64,000 nt of DNA from Diabrotica undecimpunctata (lineage: Eukaryota; Arthropoda; Insecta; Coleoptera; Chrysomelidae), in contig NC_092806.1 of NCBI RefSeq assembly GCF_040954645.1, forward strand, positions 75,642,141-75,706,140, in the 5' to 3' direction. The translations under genes were made by a program, and so were the position numbers. Of this stretch, positions 1-9,856 are shown piece by piece (the stretch's first letter is position 1; the number at the start of each line of letters is the position of its first letter). Below the pieces are notes generated by a model, which was not told the origin of the DNA, searched no databases, and saw only the letters and a list, made by a program, of their open reading frames with translations.

Positions 1-3000
1 GGTTAGTTTTGGGGTTAAGGATAATTGCGGAATTTGTAAAAACTTCTTGAATTTCGAAAGGTCCATTAAAAAGATTATCCGATTTTGATTTAATTTGTGA
101 TTCTTTTACGTAAACTTTGTCACCAATTTTAAAATCAGGTCTTCGTTCTGAAATATTCTCGTCAAATCTTACTTTCGCCTTTTCTTTCTGTCTTTCTGTT
201 TTTGCTCTGGCTACTTTGTAAAAATATTCCATGCGGTTATTCAGGTCTCGAATATATTTACTCATTAGTGTTTTTTGATTGTATAGAGTTTCTGGTGGTC
301 GGCCTGCAGTGTGCCCAAATATAAGTTCATATGGTGTAAAACCGTGGGTCTTATTCTTTGTGTTGTTATAGCATATTATTGCATAAGGAAGTATAGTGAA
401 GGGATGATCGTTTGGGTTCTCGGCTTGATTTGCTCTAATCATTTCTGAGAGTGTGGCATGAAACCTTTCTATAGATCCATTAGATTGTGGATGGTTAACG
501 CTAGAAAATGTTAGTTTAATGTCGTATAATTCGCATAGATCTTTGATTATAGCATTCTCGAATTCTCGACCGCAGTCACAATGAATTCTTAGTGGTGTTC
601 CATAGTGTTGAAAAAAGAGTAGGAGTGTCTTGACTACTGTTACTGCCTTTTTGTCTTCCAAAGGATAGGCTTGCGTGAATTTTGTCAATTCGTCACGAAT
701 AGTTAAAGCGTAGTTCCTAGTAGGGTATTCGAATATGTCCATATTTATTCTTTCGAATGGTGTTTTTGGAGTTTCTGTTATGACTAGTGGTCCACTTAAG
801 TTTTTCCTGCAAATCTTAACTTTTTGGCAAATTTCACATGCTTTTACAAATTTCTCTACATCTTTTGTTAAATTCTTCCAATTGTATTTCTGCTTTATTC
901 TTCTGACAGTTTCGTTTATTCCTCGATGTAAGTTGTTTTTACCGCAATGGTAATGATCTAAAATTTGAGGGATTTCGTCTTCGCTGGCTGTTTTAATTAT
1001 ATTTTGACAGATTCTTAATTTTAATTCTTTGTCAGCAAAAATATAAGAAAATATCTCTAGGATAGGTAGTTCGAGATTATTTTCGACGCAATATATTTTT
1101 GATTCATCGAATTGATCTTTATTTGCAAAAAGTACAAGAAACAAGTGTGATATTACTCGTTCGGGATCAAACGGTAATGGTATAATAAAATATTTTCGAT
1201 CTTTTACAGTTTTGCTGTGTACAATATTAATTCTTCGGTTACTATATTCCATGTTTTCTTCGAATATGTCATTCATTATGTTCTCGTGGAGTTCTTCAAG
1301 TTTATTTTGCCAAAAAAATGTAACAATATTTTTGTTGGATTTGTCTAATAAGTCCGTATTCGATGTTTCAATTTTAGAATAATCGATTATTGACTTTGTT
1401 CTATACAGTTCGATAAACTTGTCAAGTTCTTCGGACATTTTTTCTATATTTTCTTCATCGTCGTCTTCGTTTTCTTGAGTTTCCGTGTCGTCTTCATTCG
1501 ATGCATGTAATGAGATTTTTGATTGAAAGTTTGCACAATCCTTGAAATGGTTAATCTTTATCCTTGAGAGGGCATCTGCATTTCTGTTTATTTTTCCTGC
1601 GCGATGTTCTATTTTATAATTGTATTCTTCGAGTTTTAGGCGCCAACGCGCTAATCGGCTTCCGGGATCTTTTATCGAGAAAAGCCATGTAAGGGGTCGA
1701 TGATCGGTAATCAGGGTGAATTTTCGGCCAAAAAGATATGGTCTAAAATGTTTGACTGCCCATACGATAGCTAATAGTTCTCTCTCTATAGTCGAATATT
1801 TTGTTTCGGCACCGCATAATGTTCTGGAGGCATAAGCTATGGGTAAATCTTTTCCAATAGGGCCTTGCGATAGAACGGCTCCAATCGCGAATGCACTAGC
1901 GTCAGTTGTTAGTAAAAATGGTTCCTCAAAATTGGGATATATAAGTATTGGATCTGAAGTTAAAATATTTTTGAGTTCGTTAAAGGCTTCTTTACAATCA
2001 GAATTAAAAATAAAAGGTACGTCTTTCTGAAGTAGTTTCGTAAGTGGTTTAGAAATTTTGGCAAAATTTGGAATAAATCTTCTATAGTAACCGGCTAAGC
2101 CTAAGAATGACTTTATTTCTTTGGTGTTCTTTGGTTCCGGGAAGTTTTTGATACAAGATATTTTAGCTGGATTTGTTTTTACACCATTTTCTGTTACAAG
2201 GTGGCCTAAATATGCTACTTCTTTTCTTAAAAATTCGCACTTGTCTGGCTGTATTTTTAAATTTGCTTTTCGTAACCTTTTAAAAACTTCTGTTAGTCGT
2301 GACATGTGATCATGAATAGTGGGTGAGTAGATAATTATGTCATCCATATACACTAAGCATCTTTCGTTTTGTATTCCTAAGAGGATGTTGTCCATTACTC
2401 TCTGGAAAGTAGATGGAGCATTCATTAGTCCGAATGGCATGCGGACAAATTCGTAATGTCCATTTTCGACGGAAAAGGCCGTTTTCTGGATGTCTTGTGG
2501 CTCGATTTCAATCTGGTGAAATCCAGACGCTAAATCTAGTGTTGTGAAGTATTGGCATCTTCCTAGTTGGTCCAATAGTTCTGATATTTGTGGTAGAGGA
2601 TAACGGTCTTGTACTGTGAGTTCGTTGAGTTTTCGATAATCAATAACAACTCGCCATTTTTGTTTTCCTGACGCATCTAATTTCTTCGGTACGACCCAGA
2701 CTGGACTCGACCAGGGCGAGACACTTTTCTGGATTATTCCTTCTTCTAACATTTTATTAATTTGCGTCTTTACCTCTTCCTTATGTATTTGAGGATATCT
2801 ATAGGATTTAGTGAAGACAGGTTTAGCGTTGTTTGTTTCGATTTTGTGCTTGATTTCGTTTGTGAAGGTCAGTTTGTCGCCTTCGACATAAAATATATCT
2901 GCGTATTCAGTACATATATCTAGAATTAGTTCTTGTTCTTCGCAATTTAAATGATCAATTCTTAGTTGTTCTTTAATTATTCGTGTTCTATCTACTACGG

Positions 3001-3832
3001 GTTCTTCAAAATCATTTCCGTTGTAGGATAGGATTGTCTCCGAATTTTTGAAAGGTTCGATTGAAATGTCTGAAAATTCGATTGTCTTCGGCATAGCATT
3101 AGCATTTAGTACGGAAGTTAAGAATTCTCCATTTTCATCTACATGGACTAATGCATGAGGTAATCTAACTTTTTCTATTTCTTGAGCTGATAATATGGCA
3201 TCTGTATTTGATAAGTTGCATTTTAGTCTGCATATTTGTTCGGTCCGGCTGTCAATGGTAATTCTGTTTTTTCCTTTTATTCGTTTTCTCTCTGGTCTTT
3301 CAAGATTTTTGTCTTGATCTCGATTGTTTACGATAGTATATTTTTCATTTATAGGGTTTTGATATTTTAAATTTGATTCCTGTTTAGAATCTGATTTAAT
3401 TTTTATTTTAGGTTCGTTTTGTGTTGTTTCTGTAGGGTGTGTCGGTGTTTTGTCTTTAGGAGGTGTGTTTGTCTCGTGCCCTACTTTGTGAAGGGTGACA
3501 GTTTTAAAATTTGTATGCAACTGTCGGGATTTGAGATCTATTACGCATTCATAATGATCTAGAAAGTCTAGGCCTATTATGCCATCGAAATCAATGTCTA
3601 AATTGAAAATAAAGACTTTGTGAGGATTATTGTCAGTGAAGGGAATCAGGACAGATTCTGTTATTAACAATTTTTGATCGGTTATACCTTGAATAGTAAC
3701 GTTTTCAGGAAATCTATTATGATAATTGCGTGCTGTGTTTTCTTTGAAAACAGTGATTCCAGCACCTGTGTCGATTAAAAGTTTAAAAGTGTTGGTAGCA
3801 TCATTAATGTAATATAAATTTTTGGAACTCAT
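1..3832 (-). CDS. Gypsy A pol polyprotein (protease, RT, RNase H, integrase), partial
   Basis: The first ATG of the frame is at 3832-3830. The frame stays open from there to the window edge. Blocks in order: an aspartic protease with DTGAG near residues 21-25; reverse transcriptase with LVYMDDIII (about 2335-2360); RNase H with LLTTDASAFAIG (about 1885-1935); an integrase zinc-binding segment with paired cysteines (about 840-870); and the integrase core with HCDCGREFEN (about 555-590) and NGSIERFHAT (about 450-485). The pol frame differs from the gag frame and is open upstream of its ATG, so expression by frameshifting is possible. Catalytic residues look intact in the part present. It copies element RNA into DNA and integrates it. 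Family assignment is firm; subfamily is not. Confidence 0.88.
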   Translation of the reverse strand, partial: MSSKNLYYINDATNTFKLLIDTGAGITVFKENTARNYHNRFPENVTIQGITDQKLLITESVLIPFTDNNPHKVFIFNLDIDFDGIIGLDFLDHYECVIDLKSRQLHTNFKTVTLHKVGHETNTPPKDKTPTHPTETTQNEPKIKIKSDSKQESNLKYQNPINEKYTIVNNRDQDKNLERPERKRIKGKNRITIDSRTEQICRLKCNLSNTDAILSAQEIEKVRLPHALVHVDENGEFLTSVLNANAMPKTIEFSDISIEPFKNSETILSYNGNDFEEPVVDRTRIIKEQLRIDHLNCEEQELILDICTEYADIFYVEGDKLTFTNEIKHKIETNNAKPVFTKSYRYPQIHKEEVKTQINKMLEEGIIQKSVSPWSSPVWVVPKKLDASGKQKWRVVIDYRKLNELTVQDRYPLPQISELLDQLGRCQYFTTLDLASGFHQIEIEPQDIQKTAFSVENGHYEFVRMPFGLMNAPSTFQRVMDNILLGIQNERCLVYMDDIIIYSPTIHDHMSRLTEVFKRLRKANLKIQPDKCEFLRKEVAYLGHLVTENGVKTNPAKISCIKNFPEPKNTKEIKSFLGLAGYYRRFIPNFAKISKPLTKLLQKDVPFIFNSDCKEAFNELKNILTSDPILIYPNFEEPFLLTTDASAFAIGAVLSQGPIGKDLPIAYASRTLCGAETKYSTIERELLAIVWAVKHFRPYLFGRKFTLITDHRPLTWLFSIKDPGSRLARWRLKLEEYNYKIEHRAGKINRNADALSRIKINHFKDCANFQSKISLHASNEDDTETQENEDDDEENIEKMSEELDKFIELYRTKSIIDYSKIETSNTDLLDKSNKNIVTFFWQNKLEELHENIMNDIFEENMEYSNRRINIVHSKTVKDRKYFIIPLPFDPERVISHLFLVLFANKDQFDESKIYCVENNLELPILEIFSYIFADKELKLRICQNIIKTASEDEIPQILDHYHCGKNNLHRGINETVRRIKQKYNWKNLTKDVEKFVKACEICQKVKICRKNLSGPLVITETPKTPFERINMDIFEYPTRNYALTIRDELTKFTQAYPLEDKKAVTVVKTLLLFFQHYGTPLRIHCDCGREFENAIIKDLCELYDIKLTFSSVNHPQSNGSIERFHATLSEMIRANQAENPNDHPFTILPYAIICYNNTKNKTHGFTPYELIFGHTAGRPPETLYNQKTLMSKYIRDLNNRMEYFYKVARAKTERQKEKAKVRFDENISERRPDFKIGDKVYVKESQIKSKSDNLFNGPFEIQEVFTNSAIILNPKTN

Positions 3833-3846
3833 TGTATGAAATGGGG

Positions 3847-5100
3847 TTACATGAATGTCTGTTCGGGAAAATTGAGATTCGGATGAAAGTTGTCCAAGTT
3901 GAGTGCTTGGATTTGTTCTTGGATATTCGTAATATCCGTTGAGGGGTTCGTATGATTGGGAGGATGATTTTGATTCTGAAGTGAAAGAAAATCCTGATAA
4001 TTTTGTGTGTTATTGGTTTCGTAAAAGTTATCAGTTTGCGGATTATTTTCTGTATAATAATCCGTTTCATAGTTTTCATAGTTATCGGTATTATAATAAT
4101 TATCTGTATAGTAATCGTCTGTATAAAAGTCAGTCGTCATTTCATCAGGGTATTCGTTTAAAACATGTGCTCTTTGGAAGTTTGGGTTTCTTTGAATAAC
4201 AGATGGACGATTTTGATTTTGATTTTGAGATGAAAAGGAAGGTCTCTGTTGGTTGAAATTTGGATTGTTGGACGAATATTGATTCCTATTAGGGTTCTGA
4301 TTGTTTTGATAGTTGTTAGGTCCATTAATATATTGGTTTTGGTAACCGTGTGGCCTAGAAAAAGTTTGGTTTGGCTGTACGAAACGTGAAGAGCGGCATT
4401 CACTATTTAGATGACCAATGCGGCCACAATTTGTACATTTTGTAAACTGAGATGAGGGTCTTCTCATTGGTTGAGAGGATTTAGGAATAGTTGATCTAGA
4501 ATTAGATTTTTGTTCTTCAAAATATGACAATTGAAGTTCGCGTCTAATACGATTGCTTGCTTCAATGAGATCTTTTGGATTACTAGCCCTAATAATTTGT
4601 CCTAGACGAGGTTCTAAACCGGTTAAAAGTGTGTTTAGGGCCATGGTATCGATTAAGTCACATTGGGCAGTTTTTTGATCTGGGGATAAATTTGCTACTT
4701 GGATCGAGGCGTGCATTTTTGCATTCAGAACTTGTAAACGGTTAAAGAAAGTTAGAGGAGATTCGTTAGATAGTTGTCTTAGTCTTTGTAAGTCTTGTAT
4801 TAAGGAGGTCAGGTCTCTACTGTCTCCGAAATGTAGATTTAGTAATTGTTTTATTTCTGTATAAGAAATTGGTTTTCTAGAATTAATAAGCTGTGCAGCT
4901 TTACCTTTGAGTTTATTTTTTACGTGAATCGTTAATAGAACGCGCTGATCGCCTGTGGCCATTTTAAAAGCACAGTCGCACGCATCTAAAAATGTAGAAA
5001 GAGAAATCGGATCGCCTTCAAATTCTGGGATAATAGAAAATATTTCCGAAAGCTTGTATGGTTCGATTTCTTGTTGAGTCTGGGAACGTGTCTCAGGCAT
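3847..5100 (-). CDS. Gypsy A gag (nucleocapsid-type, 417 aa)
   Basis: This frame starts at an ATG (5100-5098) and ends 14 bases before the pol ATG. The N-terminal half resembles Gypsy capsid proteins. A zinc knuckle CTNCGRIGHLNSEC (CX2CX4HX4C) lies near residues 222-235. The C-terminal third is rich in Asn, Gln and Tyr and looks disordered. Gag packages the element RNA into particles and the zinc knuckle binds nucleic acid. Smaller overlapping frames on both strands here are shadows caused by the biased composition. Confidence 0.88.
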   Translation of the reverse strand: MPETRSQTQQEIEPYKLSEIFSIIPEFEGDPISLSTFLDACDCAFKMATGDQRVLLTIHVKNKLKGKAAQLINSRKPISYTEIKQLLNLHFGDSRDLTSLIQDLQRLRQLSNESPLTFFNRLQVLNAKMHASIQVANLSPDQKTAQCDLIDTMALNTLLTGLEPRLGQIIRASNPKDLIEASNRIRRELQLSYFEEQKSNSRSTIPKSSQPMRRPSSQFTKCTNCGRIGHLNSECRSSRFVQPNQTFSRPHGYQNQYINGPNNYQNNQNPNRNQYSSNNPNFNQQRPSFSSQNQNQNRPSVIQRNPNFQRAHVLNEYPDEMTTDFYTDDYYTDNYYNTDNYENYETDYYTENNPQTDNFYETNNTQNYQDFLSLQNQNHPPNHTNPSTDITNIQEQIQALNLDNFHPNLNFPEQTFM

Positions 5101-5764
5101 TTTTCGAGATATTTTTAAACGAAAATGAAAAATAGAAGTATGGAGAAATATAAAATATATCAGTATATTAGGGAGAAAAAAAAATGTGGTGGTATATAAA
5201 GGGCAAAATGTATCAATATAAAAATATCAAATAATATATCAATAAAAATGTATCAAATATACCAAATAAAAATATTGCAAGAGAAAATATACCAAAAATA
5301 TAGCAAGTAAAAAATATGTCAATAAAATATCAGTATAAAATAGTATGAAAGAAATATGTCAATATCAATAATTTCAAATATTAGATAATCAACTTGTATT
5401 TTTTTATGTATCTTGATTAATTGACTTGCAGTATAGTCAATTTCGTAAATTATTATAACAAATTATTAACGAGATGATTCAAAATCCACTTACATAAAGA
5501 AGAACATCGGGACGCCTTGTTCTCTCTGCTCAGCTACCAGGGGCTTCACTAGGTGTTCCTTCCGTAGATCACAGGAGTGAGGTTGTTCGGAGATGCTTTC
5601 TTCTTTAAGGGTTGTCTTGTTCTCTCTGCTCGGCTACCAGGGGCTTCACTAGGTGTTCCTTCCGTAGGTCACAGGAGTGAGGACTTCCGTAGATTCTTTG
5701 TTCCGTTAAGGGATGAGAATCCGCCGCTGCCAGTGAGTATACACGTGTTCTAGCAACGTTAACC
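5101..5764 (-). other. Gypsy A untranslated leader with a 100-bp tandem duplication
   Basis: This AT-rich stretch lies between the primer-binding site and gag. A unit of about 70 bp beginning CTTGTTCTCTCTGCTC occurs at about 5516-5582 and again at about 5616-5682, so the period is 100 bp. The copies differ at only a few bases. No reading frame is supported. The position fits the packaging and leader region of the element RNA. Confidence 0.75.
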
Positions 5765-5784
5765 GGATCCTACTGACTGCGCCA
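5765..5784 (-). promoter_or_regulatory. Gypsy A primer-binding site (tRNA-Ser type)
   Basis: On the minus strand this reads TGGCGCAGTCAGTAGGATCC, directly after the LTR end AACAAT. It resembles the tRNA-Ser-complementary primer site described for elements such as 17.6 and 297. It is where minus-strand DNA synthesis would begin. Confidence 0.8.
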
Positions 5785-6111
5785 ATTGTTAGATCACTAA
5801 TCACTTATTTGACTTTTTAAAAAAAGAACTTTATTTGTTACAAATTAAATATTAAATAATAGTACAAAATTAAATTAATTTAAAATGACTACATTAACTG
5901 GACTGGTCGAAGTTGCAGCTAAGAGTGGTTCCGGCATCTGAGAATGGTAATTTATATGTTTGGTATGAAGTGCTGAATTGCTGTTCCCATGAATATTGGC
6001 CAACGGTTCGTACAAAGTTCTAATGCGTGCTCAGCGGTTTCTATGGGAATGGGATGATGAAATCTGAAGTCGGCGAACTTAAGCTAGTTCAAGGTTAATA
6101 TTTTCTCATAT

Positions 6112-6113
<2 letters not shown>
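5785..6113 (-). repeat. Gypsy A 5' LTR (right boundary approximate)
   Basis: The LTR begins next to the primer site. On the minus strand an AATAAA polyadenylation signal lies at 5835-5830. The outer boundary is uncertain because no second LTR is in the window. I place it at the edge of the (AT)n tract, since sequence beyond about 6159 belongs to a Penelope-like copy. Confidence 0.6.

Positions 6114-6158
<45 letters not shown>
6114..6158. repeat. (AT)n microsatellite
   Basis: About 22 AT units separate the Gypsy A LTR from the Penelope-like fragment. Confidence 0.95.
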
Positions 6159-6160
<2 letters not shown>

Positions 6161-7250
6161 AACAGCTAAAACTTAAACCTAGAGCTAAGATTAATACTAT
6201 TACAAGAATTAATATTAAACTCAGCAGTCTTTCGAGCTGATAACGTCGATTATCATTGAGCGAGCATTCAACATCCTCTTTGATGTCTTCTTCAGGGCTT
6301 CTGAGGTCTCAGTCTCCCGAGCCCTCAGACACTACTACACTGATCACTAACCAAAGCATTACTGCTACTGGGAACAGAGGACGGTTAATTTATACCGTTG
6401 ATGGTGACATGGTTTGGGGGTTAGCGTGGGGAATGGCGCAAACATTTCTGACAGTATGATTTTGATTGGCGGGTGGGGCGGACGATATTGTCTTTATGAG
6501 AGGTCTCCATGTCGAAGGAAACCCTTTACCGTCATCTCTTTTATTGAGATAATTAGGCATTTTTTCCATTTCTATGGCTTCTTGGATAATTCTTGGTTTA
6601 TAGAAGCGGATGGGAGGTATCGTTCTGGAGTTTTCAAAATAAATTTTGCGACCTGTATGAAGATGGTGTTGACCTAGAGCTGAAATTGAATCGAAATTGC
6701 GAGTTTGAAGTTTGGAGATGTTATAGAGTTTTGGCAAAGTGCTTGGCCAATGGTTGTGTAGGGCAGTTGTATGCACTGACAATGGGGCGTAGAGGAATAT
6801 CGGGTTTGCGAATTTTGGGTAGGCCATACATTCGAGGTGTTCTGGAAGACTTTTCACGAGGAATCAGAGATTGTTTTATGTCAACATGAAGAGAGATTTT
6901 ATTGATAATGGCAGATAGGTTCTTGGATTATTAGGAATTGGTCTGTGGTCTGGAGTATTAATGAGGTTTGAGAGTTTATTAATGTAAGAAGAAGTGTTTA
7001 GGATGACGGTGGCATTGCCTTTATCGGCCGAAAGAATGACTAGATTTGGATTTGACTGAAGTTCTTTCAGGGCTTTTTTTTTTCTCGGATTGGCTAATGT
7101 TTGGAGTAGGAGGCTTTGAGTTTCTAAGAACTCTAGCGATGTCTAGTTATTTCAGCATCTTTGGAAGGTAAACTGAAGATGGATTCTTCAGTTTGACAGA
7201 TGATTGTCTCAATTGAAATGTGACTTGGGGTAACAGAGTAGAGAAAAGTT
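6159..7250 (-). pseudogene. Penelope-like retroelement, copy A (internally deleted)
   Basis: On the minus strand the right part (about 7250-6690) encodes the start of a Penelope-like reverse transcriptase, including LVILSADKGNATVIL. The left part (about 6690-6390) jumps to the C-terminal GIY-YIG endonuclease end, with FENSRTIPPIRFYKPRIIQE and then EAIEMEKMPNYLNKRDDGKG. The RT palm and fingers between them are missing. Comparison with copies B and C in this window shows the deletion. Many stops and frame changes make it non-functional. The remaining sequence to about 6160 matches the 3' end of copy B. Confidence 0.8.
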
Positions 7251-7404
7251 ATGAACCATTGTAATGTACACACAGACAGTCCTAATCACTTTCGAATCTA
7301 AGAGTGAAACGCATAAGGCAAATTAGCGCATCTAAGTGCCGAACAAATTCCACAACCCACAACGTTGAAACTCCCTACAGTGGTTTATAACTTTTCCGAT
7401 ACCC

Positions 7405-7638
7405 CTATTCCCACCATTGCCACTCAAGCTGTAGCAAAATGTTATAATTACATATGTTTCTCAATACATCTGCAGATCTAGCCAGAATCGAAATAACATC
7501 CGCATAAGCCAATAACTGATAGCGCTTTGTTCCTAAAGTCCCTGTTCTGTTTAAATTGCTATCTCTTAGCACCCATTCAAGACACAGAATAAACAGGGTT
7601 ATAGACAGAGGGTCTACTGGCTTTAAAAAACTCCACAC
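7405..7638 (-). pseudogene. RTE-like LINE reverse transcriptase fragment
   Basis: A 77-residue frame carries the RT active-site region. LLAYADVISILARSADVLRN shows the YADD box altered to YADV, which removes a metal-binding aspartate. Just upstream, VDPLSITLFILCLEWVLRDS is the typical block between RT motifs. Decayed traces continue leftward to about 7260. Only a fragment of the element is present. Confidence 0.75.
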
Positions 7639-7640
7639 TC

Positions 7641-8490
7641 CAAACAGTCTGACAGTTTTCCGTTGTATTTGATCTTCATACTTACATTATTGATTGTCAT
7701 TTTAACTAGGTTAATTAATTTGCTTGATGTTTTTAACTATTTTAATAAATTCAGTATTTTTTTTTCGAGATACTAAATCATGTGCTTGTTTCAGACATAA
7801 AGACAGCGTGGATATAAATATTATACTCTAGCACATTCTGATGTGACAATAAAATGGCTTCAATTTGGACGCTGTAGCGACATCTGATAATATAATAAAT
7901 CTGATAATAAATCTCGAAAGTAAACTTTAGAACTTCTGTACCAGTCGCTCTGATGATTCCTGCTATGATGAAATACGTATAAGCGAAAAAGCAGAGGCAC
8001 TATACGTCAAATCAAATCTTAACTGTCTTTTCTTTTAAATAATTATAACTTTCCTTCATTTAATTTTATTTTGTTTCATTTCAATTCAATATTTGAAAAG
8101 GGCCCTTCGACAAAATTTTTTTAACTTAATTTACAAAATTCAATTTGGTCATAATTACATAACAATTTTTAAATTTATTTCTACTTTTAATATCTAATAT
8201 AAGTAAGTACTGTTATATTACATATTTTAATTGATTTTCGTAACTGATTATAAATATATTATTACTTTATTATTTATTAGTGTTGTTTACTTTTGTGTTA
8301 ACTGATTTTTGGGAATTATTTTTATTCAATTTTTATTATACTTTTCTATTCATTCTGTACCTTGTTATTTTTACTTGTTTGCGATTGAATTTGTCTGAAC
8401 CCAAGTAACGCATTTCTCTTCTTTAAATGTAGGGCATTTCTTTGATGTTTGATTTACTTCAATTTGTTTGAATTGTCGTCTTTTGTCTTA
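7641..8490. other. Unassigned AT-rich intron sequence
   Basis: No coding or structural feature could be supported here. It is very rich in A and T and lies within NUBP2 intron 2. I looked for the next NUBP2 exon and did not find it. Confidence 0.6.
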
Positions 8491-9540
8491 CAATGTCCAG
8501 CAAAATAAACAAAGCAAGATAAGTTAAGGGTCGCTGATCAGGCACACTACGGAGTAAAATCGATCAAGAGTTACTTTTGAATTAAAGATTCGTCGTCCTC
8601 TTCTTAGAATATCTCTTCACAATCTAATGCACCATCTTCAAGGCCTACAGTTAGATTTCCAAAGCTTAATATACCCACATTTTCAGTCAATTTCCGACAT
8701 TGCGTCGATCAGTCAATTTCCGAGATTGCGTCGATCACTCAATAACCTTTGGCTCTTTTTAAAGGCATTCCTCTGAACGATGCAAATTATAAGATTGCTT
8801 ACGATAATTTAGGGAAAAGATATAAACGAATAAACGAATTCTTGCTACCCAATATTATAACGACCCTTTCAACGCATCAGTCATCAAAAATTCCACTTCT
8901 TTTAATTTAAGAAATCTCTTAAATACTTTTACGGAAAATGTTGCCACTTACGTGTTCTTGATTTTCCGGTTGAACAATGGGATTTTCTATTATTCAATAT
9001 GTTGTCGAACAAATTGGATACCCAAACTCGTAGAGATTTTAAATTAGAAAACAGTCGAAACTGCGACATTCCCACTTACAGGCAATTGATTTCATTTTTA
9101 GAAAGACAATGTATAGCTCTGGAATCGGTTCAGTTTAACGCATTAAACCTTTCTAATAGAATCAATCCATCATTCTAATAAACAACCCGTTACATTTAGT
9201 TTCGTCAGTGCCACAAATCACCCTAAGGTAACTAATCAAGGTGGAAAACGGGGGGGGTGTCTTGTGTTTTGGCTTTCATCCTTTATATAAATGTCCGTTT
9301 TTTTTTTGCTAAAAGGTCGCAAGAACGTTTTTCGTTGGTTAAACGCCATAATTTATGCGTAAACTGCTTGAGTACATCTCATTCCGTCGAGAACTCTAGT
9401 TCTTCAAAAAATGTAGGGTTTGCAAATCACTGCATCACACTGCTCTTCATTTCCACCAACGGTCCAAAAAATCTTGCTCATTCAGTCTACAAGAGACGCC
9501 TCTATAATAGAGACGCCTCATACCTATGAGTCTTGTTTTG
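8490..9540 (+). pseudogene. BEL/Pao-type gag remnant
   Basis: The plus strand holds decayed pieces of a BEL/Pao gag. About 8990-9150 reads LDTQTRRDFKLENSRNCD followed by IPTYRQLISFLERQCIALES, a block typical of these proteins. About 9318-9460 reads SLVKRHNLCVNCLSTSHSVE, the zinc-knuckle region, followed in another frame by a HHTLLHF-like segment. Frames shift several times and stops are frequent. No LTR or pol was recognised beside it. It ends about 100 bp from NUBP2 exon 2. Confidence 0.65.
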
Positions 9541-9638
9541 CGCCGACGTCAGAAAATTCGTATCCTATATTGTATTGTATAAAGTACCTATACAACATTT
9601 AGTGAAAGCAAAATAATGTATAGGATATCTTAACTTAC

Positions 9639-9727
9639 CCTTCATTTGCTTGATGCACATCTTTTCCCTCAAGCTGCAATAAATAAGGAATACTTGGACC
9701 GCATAAATCTATATCTAATATACCAAC
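9639..9727 (-). CDS. NUBP2: NUBP2 coding exon 2
   Basis: The minus strand reads CTGTAG, then the exon beginning [20 protein letters not shown], then the donor GTAAGT after GAAGG. The exon is 89 bp, enters in phase 0 and leaves in phase 2. [10 protein letters not shown] is the conserved switch-region motif of the MRP/NBP35 ATPases and follows the exon 1 Walker A at the expected distance. Intron 1 (9728-14430) is about 4.7 kb and full of transposon debris. The remaining exons must lie left of the window, since none was found in 1-9638. Confidence 0.88.
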
Positions 9728-9775
9728 CTACAGAGAAATAAAATTAGTATCAAGCCAGTAAAAAGATTAAAAGTA

Positions 9776-9782
<7 letters not shown>

Positions 9783-9826
<44 letters not shown>
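9783..9826. repeat. (TA)n microsatellite
   Basis: About 22 TA units, followed by a T-rich and C-rich tract, just upstream of the Penelope-like copy B. Confidence 0.95.
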
Positions 9827-9833
<7 letters not shown>

Positions 9834-9856
9834 TCCCTTTCCTTTCCTTTTCCTTA

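Larger units (their letters stand above)
1..6113 (-). mobile_element. Gypsy-type LTR retrotransposon A, cut by the left edge
   Basis: Read on the minus strand, the order is 5' LTR, primer-binding site, leader, gag, pol. This is the layout of a Ty3/Gypsy element. The protease, reverse transcriptase, RNase H and integrase blocks are open, so the copy looks fairly young. The integrase C-terminus, any envelope gene, the polypurine tract and the 3' LTR lie beyond base 1. The protein style and the tRNA-Ser-type primer site recall Drosophila elements 17.6 and 297, but the exact lineage is inferred. It lies in an intron of NUBP2, in the same orientation as that gene. Confidence 0.88.

Noticed and set aside
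1..9638. Search for NUBP2 exon 3
   Set aside because: No minus-strand segment with the expected continuation after exon 2 was found; the rest of the gene is probably beyond the left edge.
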